Origin: Galeruca laticollis
Lineage: Eukaryota > Arthropoda > Insecta > Coleoptera > Chrysomelidae
Assembly: GCA_963921935.1 (NCBI GenBank)
Contig: OY998175.1
Span: 152,821,309-152,885,308 of the forward strand
Direction: 5' to 3'
Length of the DNA stretch: 64,000 nucleotides
This document shows, one piece after another, positions 10,791 through 21,828 of this stretch. The position numbers were made by a program, and so were the translations under genes. The notes beneath the pieces were generated by a model. It did no database searches, had not been told where the DNA came from, and was given only the letters and a program-made list of their open reading frames with translations. The first letter of the stretch is position 1, and each line of letters begins with the position of its first letter.

Positions 10791-11432
10791 CATCGGTACA
10801 ATATAATATAATTTATAAAACCTGCACCGACAGTCGGCGACACTTACGTCTTCGCACCGTATCCCCAACAAGCCATACCTTAAAGCAGAACGATTCTCAG
10901 TGTGCGCAGATGCTTAGGCTCAGCTCCTTACCCGCATACGCAGGTGAGAATTAAATCTAAGAGACTTCATTGTGCTCATAAAACCGTTCTCTCCCAGTAA
11001 ACTGATTCCGCTAGAGCAACCGTACCGTTAACCGAGGTGAGTAATATTCCAATTTATACCTTAGGGTATATGATTCTCGACGTACAATCCGATCAGGGGA
11101 AGTAAAGGGAAACCGTGTCCGCTACTAGAAACTAGAAAGTTGAGTTCCCACATCCTAGTAGCGGCCGTGTTTGGGCCTTCAGCCATCCGTTCGAGGGGAA
11201 CTGTGTCCGCTACTAGAAAGTTGAGTTCTCACATCCTAGTAGTGGCCGTCGCGATTCCGAGATTTCGATACCGCGGAAACCGAGAGCAGTATCCCCCGAA
11301 AGCGCAGATTAGCTAACTGTGCCGAAAGTAGAACTTTGATTAACCTAGAGGGTCGTTTGCTGTGTTGCCAACCTGTATGAAATGAAAGCCGTCAAGATAA
11401 TTGAAAAAAGCCGTGTTTTTATAGGCTACAGC

Positions 11433-11927
11433 CACAGCATATAAAACATACAGCAGAAACTCTCACTTGGCGGGAACATAATGCGCAGCTATTCGCGCAT
11501 ACACGCCCTCCGGCGTAAAACATCTCAGATCAGTGACGAGAATGCAGAAGGAGCTAGTCGTAACCATTGTCGTACGTAGTTGGGAGTCTTTTAATCGGCA
11601 GTTAAAAAAATTCGTTTCGTTACAAACGAATCGAACTACCTACTTACCAACGCGGCAATATAGCTAAATAATAAATATCAATATTTCACGTCACTAGAAC
11701 TGCTTACCTATATTATATTTTAATAATTATGTATGTAAATTTAAATAAACATAATACTCTCATGTTTACTTTACATTTCTAAAGACGGCCCTGCCAGCGG
11801 TACCAAAATAAAGTTACAGCCATACAGACATTTACTCCCAAATGGCGTCCTCAAGGTCACAGATTTTCAATAAATAATATCAAAGTGCGGACGTTAAGAG
11901 TCTGGGCTGTGTGTTCATTAGGCTGTG
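11433..11927. mobile_element. P-type MITE, internally deleted relative of the element at 21829-26278
   Basis: It begins CACAGCATATA and ends TTAGGCTGTG, flanked by CTACAGC on both sides (11426-11432 and 11928-11934). Its left ~190 bases match 21829-22015 and its right ~305 bases match 25980-26278 of the full-length THAP-encoding element. It is therefore what remains when the middle of that transposon is removed, mobilisable only by a transposase supplied elsewhere. Confidence 0.85.
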
Positions 11928-12059
11928 CTACAGCCGTGTCAAAATTTTAAGCGGTAAAATGCTAGGAATAATTATATTTTTCCTGGGTTTAAAATGAAAA
12001 CCGAAAAGGTGATAATAAAATAATTATTTAATACAGAAAATAATAAAACTTATTTATTA

Positions 12060-12330
12060 ATCTGACAGATGAAATGCATCATCTTCATCTCTGATGGTAT
12101 TAACCAGTTCGTTTTTATTATATATTTCATTTTTTGATCATGCTTTTATTGGGATTAAATTCTGTACAAGAACTGAAATATTTTCCTAATTCTTGTTTGG
12201 CTAACAAATTTCCGATAAGCTTTTGTAGTCAACAAATTATTTCTTTGGTTTTGATTAAATTAACTTGTGTAAAAATTCTTTCACACGATGTATTTGAATA
12301 AGGCAAAGAAATTATATTTAAAACAAACAG
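12060..12330 (-). pseudogene. hAT transposase C-terminal remnant
   Basis: Minus-strand residues LPYSNTSCERIFTQVNLIK match the hAT dimerisation region, including the conserved S-x-ER-x-F block. A stop follows six to eight residues later, then NLLAKQELG. The upstream transposase is gone, so this is only a trace of the original gene of the degraded hAT. Confidence 0.6.
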
Positions 12331-13186
12331 CGCGATATTTTAAAAAGAAACTCTTCCGTATCTGATTTAAAACACTTTGGTCCAAAATATAGGTATATCA
12401 TCGCTAATATCAATTTAATTTGCCCTACTATAACTGTGGAAAAAATAATTATGACGTTTTGTGAGGAAAGGTAATCATCGACCTGTGTGAAAAATAAAAA
12501 CAAAAGTTGTCGGCCAATCAGACTTCTCAATTTTTTTCATTTCACACGGATATGCCCTTCGTTCGTCTCCGTCTTGATATTGTTTGCAATTTTAAATTTT
12601 CACTTAGGGAAAACTGTATGACATGTGCCATATTTTATGGTGGTCGTCGAAAAAATAAGTTTTTAAGCTAAAAAACCGTGTATATATTGCACGGCAGTAC
12701 AGCAAAGCCGTGGCCGGAGGTTTTGTTGAAAAAGCCGTGAAAACACGGCAATTACCGTGTCATTGGCAACACTGGTCGCTTGCAATCCGTAGTAGTTCTG
12801 CACACTTTCGCTAACCGTCCACCTCACCACCCGGCTTCCGCTAACCGTCCACCGCACCCCCACCCATTTTTGCTTCCGCTTGCATAGCTTTGTTTAGCTT
12901 ACCGTAGAAAAGACCGTTCGAACCAGTAGATAGTAGTTAGTACTAGTGCTTTTGCCCCGCCTACCCGAATTAGAGGACATTTAGTTTAGTTTTCCGATTA
13001 ATAAAGACTCTTTGTAGATACGTAACTTTTGGTTTCTCTTCTCTCCAACTCCAACTACCAGTAAACCTCCGTAAATAGGTAAGAACGTTAAGCAGCTAAT
13101 ACCCAGGTTACGAACCCGGGGAGGCAAGTAAAATCTGCCCGACCGGCCGCAACACTTTCGTCACCACCATAAAGTGACCCCTAGAG

Positions 13187-16100
13187 CAGTGTTGCCGCTC
13201 CAGATTTTTTTTTTGTACTAGAATGTCTTTCGAAATTGTACTAAATTGTACTAAGTTTATAAAATGACAGTTATTTGAGGTTATGTATTATTTCGGCGTT
13301 GTCTGTAGTGGCCGAAATAGGAAATAAGCTTAATTAATACCTAAGAACAGCATGAGAGGGTGGTACGGAACGTTATACGTATTTGTTAAATAAATTGAAA
13401 AATAAGTAACACAGCAAAAAAATCAGACTGTTGTGTATGTGTTCTGTGGTGGACTAGGTGGACACAAAAGAAACTCTTAGGAAAAAAAGTTATGATAAAT
13501 TTAATAAAAAAATAAACAGTAGAACAAAAAATAAAACTCTGAACAAAAAACATTTTAGAAAATAATAAAGGAGGGATAAATTAAAAAATAAATAACAAAA
13601 TAAAAGATCTAACTCTGAACACAAAACTCTTAGAAAATACTCAATATGGAACTGATATAAATAAAAAAATACATATCATAACAAAAAAGTCAGGACATAA
13701 AATCTTGTAGTAAATATTTAAAAACAAATAACAAAACAAAATAAAAAATCTAACTCTGACACAAAACTTTTGAAAAACACTTAATATGGAACTGATATAA
13801 ATAAAAAAATATTTATCAAAACAATAAAGTCAGACAGGACAAAAAACTCCTGAGAAATATATATCATATTAAATCATCTATTACTCCTGCTTCATCATTT
13901 TCGGTAGTTGAACCTTTTCTGTTCAACAGGGACTTACTTGGATTCCAAGTATAACATATATCTCCTCCTAACAATTGTTTTGTATGCAATAATGCATCGC
14001 ATGTTGAAACGTGAAGTCTACTTCTCATCTTATTTTTTATCAGATTCAATTGGAAGAAAATTCGCTCCGTTGAGGCACTGCTGTGGGGAAGAGATAAAAC
14101 ACTCAAGGCAAAGTCGCCTATATTTTTTAGTAGAAAGCAATGTTCTCCATCCTTAATTATTCTGACTTTGATCCAAAATTCTTCAGGATCGTCAATATTT
14201 TTTAAATTATCTTTAAATTCGGGAATCAAACGCCATTCTGAATTTATCATTTCCAATTCATCCTCCTTAATAATATTTGGGAATAGTTGAAGCAAATTCG
14301 CAATGGAAAATTGCTGCTTTCCATGATCGGTCATAACAGCTGCTGGATGTAATGCTTCAACTGCATTCAGTATAGGATCATTGAAATCGATTCTTTTTTT
14401 TATTTGTAAGGATAAAGTCACATAAAAATCTAATGCTCGTTTTTTAAAAGTCAACAACTCATCATTGGTTAATGTACCATATAACAATTCTGTTTTAGCA
14501 CCAAAGTACATGTCATCAATATTCAAGTATTGGTGGACATTTAGAGGATCTATAGAATGGACTTTATTTTTTTCAACATAATCACCTTCCAAAAAACTTT
14601 TCACTATAATTTTGAACTGTTTTTTCAATACACTTAGTAAACTTGTTATTAGAGGCCTTTCCCTTTGAAATAACAAGTTGAGTTTATTGACAATATCCAA
14701 TATATACGATAAGAAAGTGTAATATACTTTGTAAATTGGATTCCTCAAAGCATTAATAATACATTTAGCAGATTGCAAGTTGTCTTCCAAAGCAGCTCTA
14801 GTGAAAAATAATTCTAGGGCATTCCATTGCTCTAAAAGCCTATTGACAACTTCTCCAAGAGATAACCACCGAGTTTGGCTCAATTTAAGAATTTTGTGTG
14901 GTTTGATATTCAAAAATGTTTGAAACTCCTGTAATTCTGATTGTCTCTTGGAACTCTGCTTTAAATAATTATAAATATCTCGAGCCAAGTCTTCTATTGT
15001 TGAGGGAAGTTTTTCACAGGCTGCAGAAGAACACAAATTCATTGAATGGCAAATGCACCCCATTATAAAAATATTGGGCACCTTTTCTTTCAATTTTGAT
15101 TGCAGTCCATCTTTTTTTCCCATCATCACACTGCAGTTGTCTGCTGCAAATCCTGTAAAAATATATAATGATTAATCAAAAATGTAGGTTTGTTTACTAC
15201 AGAACTTACCAATCATGTTGTTTATAGATATGTTGTTTTCTTTGAAAAAACATAATAAACTAGTCAACAACCCGTCTGCAGTAGCATTTTCAACTTTTAA
15301 TAGTGTTAGGAATTTATCCTTGATACTGTAATCATCAAATACCCTTACAACAACAGCTAGGCATTTAGATGTGGATATATCCGTTGTTTCATCTATAACA
15401 AGCGAATATTTCCGTTTTTGCAACAATCTGCAAATATTTGCAAGGTCCTCAGGAGCACAATGAGTACAAACCAATTCAGTTCCCTTGGTTCTGCTGCACT
15501 TAATGCTTTTGGCTACCTCGGAATCTGGGCACATGCTGCTAACCAATTTTGGCAAATGCTCCAAAATTCTGAAGGGCAAGTTGTGTTCAGCAACAAACAT
15601 AACCATTTTCAACTCAGCTGATCGTTTGAAATCTCCTGCAGGTCTTAATAATTTTTGACCATCTGTGGTTTTTGCACATGCCCTTACTCGTTTTTGATGA
15701 TATATACTTTTCCCATGCCTTTGTAGATGAGTCAATCCCCCAACAATGAACTTTTCACAGATATTACAATAAGAAGATCCGTTCTTGTTCTGCAACCATG
15801 TATACCTAGTTTTCCACTCATCTTTAAATTTCTGGTGGTATATCTTTTTCTTTTTAGTGACTGGTTCATTTTCATTATTTTCAGATTCTGATCCTGAAAG
15901 GTCCTCTTCACGGTTCTCAGATTCACCTTCACATTTTTCACTCACCATATCTAATATTCTTGAACATGATGGTGTATTTCTGTAGTTATCATCTTTATTA
16001 GTAGAACTTGTAGAACTTTGCCCCACATTTTTGTTATAACAATGATCAGTCTCAATTTCTTTTTTTCTTATGATAAACCTTAAATGAAGTTGAATTGCAT

Positions 16101-16656
16101 ATTGAAACATCTTCCTCAATACAAAATGTGGTTTCCCCTTACCTATCCATTATTTATGATTAAATATTAAAGCGTCTCAGTCTCAGTGTGGTTCCTATTA
16201 ATATCCTTTAGCGTATAGTTATCGATACATAGCCTTATTCTCACCCTTTTATTTTGAACAAAAATTTAAAATAACACAAGACATAACCAAACTTTTCGTA
16301 ATTTTGGTTGGTTTGGTTGGGAAATCTCAGATCAGTCAGATCAGAAATCTGAACGCCGAACGCATCTCACATCTCACGGATCGGGATTAAAGATTAAATT
16401 CAATTGACATGAACGAGAGCACAGACAGCACGATCCAAACTCCAGTAGTCCGTTCCGTATCGATTTATTTTTCATGTGATCGTGATGTGGCTTGCGCTCT
16501 CGCCGCTCTCCGGTCAAGGCTCCAGCATCTACTACTAAACAGGATGGAAATGATGAAATTTAATTTTTGTAATAGATTCGAATGAATTGTAATGACGTAC
16601 TAAATGTGAGTGAAATGTAATAGAAAAGTACAATTGTACTAGAAACGGCAACCCTG
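13187..16656 (-). mobile_element. Apparently intact autonomous hAT transposon
   Basis: The left end CAGTGTTGCCGCT and right end (reverse complement) CAGGGTTGCCGTT form hAT inverted repeats. The flanks are perfect 8-bp duplications CCCTAGAG (13179-13186 and 16657-16664). TTGTACTA occurs several times just inside both ends, a likely transposase-binding repeat. The single gene is on the minus strand and uninterrupted apart from one intron. Length 3470 bp. Intact ends, duplication and gene indicate recent insertion. Confidence 0.9.
13864..16119 (-). CDS. hAT transposase, two exons, intact
   Basis: Exon 1 is 16119-15210 and exon 2 is 15152-13864. The intron (15209-15153) starts GTAAGT and ends ACAG. 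Together they give 732 codons and a stop with no break. Residues 1-90 are acidic and low complexity. A BED-like zinc finger lies at about 115-141 (YCNIC then HLQRHGKSIYH). The catalytic acidic residues expected of hAT enzymes are all visible: D243 in VIDETTDIS, D308 in FAADNC, the RW pair at 398-399 in TRWLS, and E666 in SSASTERIFF, which also opens the C-terminal dimerisation region. It would cut and rejoin the element's ends in the nucleus. Start chosen as the first ATG; a later ATG is possible. Confidence 0.9.
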
Positions 16657-17379
16657 CCCTAGAGTATTTTGATTCTTCACTGACGCTGCCCGGAGCGAGT
16701 GGAGCATACCACTTTAATAAACTGGCGCCCGAGGCATCCCGTCACCTGTAGTTAAGGCGCCAACCCGTCAAGTAACGACGCAAGAGCGTTACAAGTTTAA
16801 CGTGCAAGTTACATTGTAACAATGAATAGGTGCATTACTTATATAAAAATGTTACATTTTGTTACGATAAGTAGTGTATTGTTTGAGGAAGACGCTGATA
16901 GTGCAGTTTTAAGTTTATAAATTCTCGGAATAGACATCATTAGTAGAATCTGACATTACTATTATATCGCGCCTCCGAAAGAACAACGACCTAAATGCAA
17001 AAAGTGTAATTGTTCAGGAAACGCAATTGAAAAAATATATATTTTATTTAGTAATATTACAATAAGAATGAAAGGCAGGCAAGATGTAAAAGTATATAAG
17101 GAGATAGAGGGCGTACGTATAGCTTTTACTGTATAAGTAATATTGAGATTAAAAAATAAATATAAAAATTATTGCCTCCCAAAGAAAAAAAAAATACAGT
17201 TACGTCACTGTTCTTCCAAAAAGTCGTGTAATCATTACAAATCTGACAAATTTATCCGACAAAAGACTGGTATTATTGGAGAAATAAATTATGTAACGGT
17301 GTATATCACTTTATTATAATACTGTGTATCAAACATCGTTATATTTTTTAACATAGGTAACTAAAAAATATTTTGTAAT

Positions 17380-20335
17380 CTAACTGATACTACTTTTTTC
17401 AAACAAAGTATTAAAAAAAGTTTCGTAAAATTTTGGAATTATGTTTGTTTGCAAAAAGTTTTTTAAATCTCTTTTTTTATTCTCGGATACTTCGATCTTT
17501 GAATCATATGCTGTATGTAAAGTAACTTTTTCTTGAATTTCCCCCTTCGGTTTTCTGGTTACAGTAATTCTGACTGGAACTGATACCCATGTAACTTCCT
17601 TGTAGCTTGTTTTATAATAGTGAGTATCACTTCCTTTTATAAAACGTAACATTTTTACTTCTGACACTTTGACCTGGTCGCCATTACTATTTTTACTATA
17701 ATTCTTCACTGAGTCGTTTTATATCTATAAAATCGTTGTAACTCAGTTCCTTAACTGATTTCCGCTTTTTTTAGCATTTTCTAATTAAAAATACATATTG
17801 TTCTGGAACGTATATGGGACCAGATTTTTTCAGTTTCTTTAAAGATTTTTCAATCACGCTATGTACTGCGTCACCTTCATTTTGACTATGACCCCGAATT
17901 AAATATTTATGTGTGATTGAATTAATTCGGTAGTTCTCAACGGCATACAAATACAACCTAAAAAAAAATGTTCTTAAGATTTTTGTAGAAAGTGTTTTAT
18001 TATCACCCTGTTGTGCTTAACTCGCTATTTCGAAAAGAGTTACTTAATTTAAGTTTATTAACTTTTTTTTGCTGCCCTCCACAGTTATCGGAGTAAAATA
18101 TGACGTCGCAACCTGGACGATCATTGGCTGTTTCTTCAAGAAACTTTAGGATACAGGTTCCAATTTCTATAGCTCCTCTATGTCCTAGACCTTCATGCCA
18201 GAAGAAACAAACTGTATGGTCTTTTGTGATTTCAGATACCTGCGATAAAATATAAAATGTAAGATATATACTTCGTTAAGATTTAAACAAGCCCTTACAG
18301 TAAAATTGAAGCAGTTCAGCCTTGATTTGTAGAAGAAAGCGGATGTTTGTCCAGTAGGAATAGGGAGGACTGCTGGTAAATCATAAACAGCTAATACTAT
18401 ATTAGAGCCTTCTTTATCTGCCTGTTCTTTATCTTTTGCTTTTTCGTTCCGACTCAATATTTTTTCTTATTGATGTAAATTATATTTTATATCTAAACAT
18501 TCTTTTTCTTCATTTTTTGCATTTTTATACGATTCACATAAATCGCATTGATCTTTGCGCGGTACAAAAAATCCAATGTTAAACTCGGTGTTAAATATCC
18601 GAGCATAGGTGTCATAATTGGCTGCTTGTTTGTTGTCTGAATTTCGTTCTGCTTTGTAATGTCGGTGCATTTCTGCAATACTTAGCCCCCCATCTATGAA
18701 TTCCCTAGAAGTGTTAGCACGTAAATAGTGGCTTTCCACCCTTGGTATGGAATTTATGTGAAATCTCACAGATTCGAGTATCTCTTGGTCAATCTTTATT
18801 TGTCTTCCATGTTCCCAAGCTTATCTTGGGGTATCATTCCATTATCGGAAACTATGCTTTAAATAACTGTTCGAATAGTTCTTTCTGTAATTCCAAATGT
18901 ATTTATCAAAAATGTTTTGCATACACGCATCCTCATACCACTATTTGTCAAATAAAATACACAATTTCTACGTCTAGCATCTGCACCTGATATCCGCCTA
19001 TATTTAGTAACTAGTGATTCAACGCACGAGCCTAAGAAGTCGCGCTGACGCTGTAATGAACCTAATTTCCAATAATCCATAAATAACTTGGTTCTATCAT
19101 CCTCAGAAAGTTTATTCTGGCATCCAAGCTTGCAACGCTCTGAGCAGGGTGGCTTCATTACTGTCTCTTTAACAAACTTGCCAGTACGAGATACATAACC
19201 ATATTTTTTAGGATTTTAGATTTATTTCTCTTCCAATTTGCTGGATTGCGCTGTCTTTTCTTTCCTTTTTTGATAGGGGAGTTATTAACGTCGAGCGAAT
19301 TAAAATCGGTTTTGTTCTCTGAATCACTAGCACTGGTGGATTGATCCATATCTGATGGCAAATACTCGTCACTCTCCTCCGCTGAGAAGGCTTCCTCATT
19401 TTCCGAATCCTCGTGGTATAATCATCTAGAAACTTTCCTTAATGTTAGCTTAGCTGGTCCAGTTTGTGTCAGAGCATAATACACATTTTCAGGGCTTTTT
19501 ATTTCTATAACCTGTTTGGATGTTCCGGGCGCCAGTTCAATATCATCAGTAGCGTTTAATACAGAATCTGAAAATAATAAAACTATACGTTTATATTTAT
19601 TTTAACTTTGTATGCAAATGTAGCAAAAACTGTACTACATACAAGCCAATTTAAATATTTAAATGAATACCTATAATGGTTCCAGGGCATTCTACTTCTA
19701 TAGCCTCATTAGATGTTCTGGGCACCGGCCTCAGATCGTTTGTAGCATTCAGTTCAGAAACTACAAATAATGGAACAATATTTATATATTTATTTTGTAT
19801 CAAAATGTAGCAAAAAAACTACTATATATAGGCCAATTTAAGTACTTAAATGAATACCTATAACGGTTCCAGGGCTTTCTACTTCCATGGCCTCATTGGA
19901 TGTATAAGGCACCGGTCTCAAATCATCCGTAGTGTTCAATGCAGAATCTAAAAATGATAAAACAATATGTATACAGCCAGATTCACTACCGCTAAACCCG
20001 GTCTAAATGTTTAAACCCCTTGTAGGGCATAAACACTAAAACCATCCGAAGTTTAAGGAATAGTTCACTTAAAGAAACACTTAACCATAAAAATATTTTA
20101 TAATTTACCACTGCTTATGCCTAAACCTACATATAAGGGGTTAAATATTTAGACCCGGTTTATCGTTAGTGAATCTGGCTATTGAAAATATACCTGTAAT
20201 GGTTTTAGGGCTTCCGACTTTCACAGTTATTTTAGATGAATTGGGCATTAGTTGAACGTCGTCAAAATGTTGAATGTGTAGTTCTGGGATATTTCGTAGC
20301 GCCAAATTTAGTATCTTTTTTGCTCTACCCTCCAT
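17380..20335 (-). pseudogene. Transposase-like gene with tandemly duplicated short exons
   Basis: Exons on the minus strand: 20335-20194, 19947-19858, 19760-19671, then 19567 onward. Exons 2 and 3 are both exactly 90 nt, in the same phase, and encode near-identical 30-residue units with LNTTDDLRPVP and EVESPGTVI; exon 4 begins with a third variant. Downstream are a lysine-rich stretch, KPPCSERCKLGCQNKL, VESHYLRANTS, FNIGFFVPRKDQCDLC, a WHEGLGHRGAIEIGTC segment, and YSDNCGGQQKK, which suggests an RNase H-like catalytic core. A stop at 19422-19424, a frameshift near 19215 and others near 18800 make it inactive. It belongs to a widespread uncharacterised animal transposase-like family; superfamily uncertain. 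Confidence 0.65.
19975..20180. repeat. 206-bp MITE with ~46-bp inverted repeats, in an intron
   Basis: The left arm starts AGCCAGATTCACTACCGCTA and the right arm is its reverse complement with about five differences over 46 bases. There is no coding capacity. It sits between exon 1 and exon 2 of the transposase-like gene, so it inserted into that transposon. The target duplication is not clear. Confidence 0.8.
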
Positions 20336-21147
20336 TTTAATATTAATTTACCACTAAAATTAAAATATTAACAATAACAAATCAAATTCTAAACAACTAA
20401 TTATTATTATTCAAAATTGTGATAAAAATGACGTAAATAATGTTTATGTCAAAAAAGATTTCCAATTTTAAGGTTAATATTGACATACCGTACATTTACG
20501 GCGTTGTTGTACTATTGTTTTTCCAGAATATTACAAATTTCTACGCCAATAATGACTTAATTAACACTTACGTCAGTGTTGCACTGAATCTGATTACAAA
20601 TGACAGGATAACAGTAGCACAATTCACAATTACGTCAATGTAGCACTAAGGTTAAGACGAAAAATAGTTTCACAAAGCCGTTAGTTGCATTTACGTCAGT
20701 GTTCATGCGAATAGAAACAGTCCCGCTCGAAGGTCAGTGCATAACTGGATCTTGCCCGATGTTGGCGCCAGAAACCATCAACAGTCGATATTCTGCACAA
20801 CGACGCATCTGCCGTTTGGTGTAAGTTATGTTTACGGCATTATTCATCTAGAATATTTTAACTATTTTTAGCGTTTTGACATGTTTAACACAAACATGAA
20901 AAATTTGAATTTACGTCGTTGTTCTTTCGGAGGTGCGATATATTTTTCATTCTGTAATTGATTCTGTAGTAAAACTTCACGTAATATATTTATAATTTTT
21001 GTTTTTAAAAATTTAGTCTTCAAAAACGAAAATATAATATGCATGTGACAGCTAAGGCCATTTGTACGAGTTACGGTTATTAATACAATAGATAATTAAT
21101 AATAATTGGTTACATTATAGGTATGAGGTACTGCAATAATAGTATAT

Positions 21148-21269
21148 TATACACCAAGGTGGTGAAGACTGTTATTATTGACCGAACACCAAGATTATTT
21201 CGCGAGGGGCTTTGCCCCGAGCGGAATAAGGTGCGAGGCCTATAAATGTCTTCATCACCGTGGTGTATA
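21148..21269. repeat. Hairpin element
   Basis: TATACACCAAGGTGGTGAAG at the left pairs with the right end as a 22-base inverted repeat (two mismatches). An inner GC-rich hairpin GAGGGGCTTTGCCCCGAG lies between them. About 120 bp in all. It may be the terminal hairpin of a larger element, because inverted-repeat sequence follows directly at 21270. Confidence 0.6.
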
Positions 21270-21550
21270 TACAATTTTTTCCATTACTAGCCAAATTTAA
21301 GACAAAAATTAAAAAAATTTCTTGTATAAATCGAGTAGCACAGGAATGTAAATTCGCCTTTTCACTAATAAAACAATAATCAAGTTGACATTTTCACTTT
21401 GACACATTGACAAGATTGACATTTCCACTAGTAAAACTTATTTATAAACAATAGGTGCGTTCATAAAACATAACTTATAACTGAACCGTTGATGAGCGCT
21501 CACTGAGCAACAAATAATAATGGTTGACGTGTGTCCGCTGAACGATCATT

Positions 21551-21821
21551 TTGTTGGAAAACATTAATATTGAAATTATTGCTAGATGCAATCTAATTCT
21601 TGCGTTATTAGATAATGGTAATATAATTGATACAAACAGAAATATTATAACCCATGCAATAGAAGATTTGCAGGAACCGTTACCACATGATTATAATGTA
21701 AGAAGACGTGGTAGTTGGGAAAGAAACAGGAATTATTATGAAGAAACAATGCCAGCGTATAATGTTATGTTCAAAGGACGTTCACAGAACATTCACGCAA
21801 CGGTTGTGTTTTCTGAATGCA
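21551..21821 (+). pseudogene. Unrecognised ORF cut by the P-like insertion
   Basis: A frame of about 90 residues runs to the insertion point and would continue at 26286, where it soon ends. It contains IIARCNLILALLDN and RRRGSWERNRNYYEETMPAY. The tail vaguely resembles the N-terminus of PIF/Harbinger nucleases (a Y-x-x-x-x-P-x-Y-x-x-x-F pattern), but I would not insist. The longer frame reported through 21997 is partly transposon terminus and not real protein. Confidence 0.3.
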
Positions 21822-21828
21822 CCCAACG

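Larger units (their letters stand above)
11360..12774. mobile_element. Degraded hAT transposon, flanked by 8-bp duplication
   Basis: The ends are CTGTGTTGCCAA and TTGGCAACACTG, inverted repeats of hAT type. The flanks are GTCGTTTG (11352-11359) and GTCGCTTG (12775-12782), an 8-bp duplication with one mismatch. Subterminal GCCGTG/CACGGC hexamers are clustered at both ends, at least six between 12670 and 12760. A hAT C-terminal peptide remnant lies inside. A 495-bp P-type MITE is inserted at 11433. Confidence 0.75.
10791..16800 (+). mobile_element. Probable LTR/leader of a retrotransposon, split by two hAT insertions
   Basis: Three GC-rich blocks (10791-11351, 12783-13178, 16665-16800) become contiguous once the two hAT insertions and their 8-bp duplications are removed. 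The joined sequence has an AATAAA near 13002 and, near 16719, TAAACTGGCGCCCGAGGCAT, which looks like a tRNA primer-binding site of a retroelement (TGGCGCCCGA). No matching second LTR or coding region was found in the window. Family not assigned. Confidence 0.35.
16967..20938 (-). mobile_element. DNA transposon with 32-bp TIRs and TATA duplication (Sola-like?)
   Basis: Both ends begin TCGCRCCTCCGAAAGAACAA and continue in matching fashion to 32 bases with three differences. The flanks are TATA on both sides (16963-16966 and 20939-20942). Length 3972 bp. The gene inside is on the minus strand and decayed. The inner right end (20425-20930) carries repeated TTACGTC motifs. A 4-bp duplication fits the Sola superfamily, but I assign that only tentatively because the TATA target is of low complexity. 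Confidence 0.8.
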
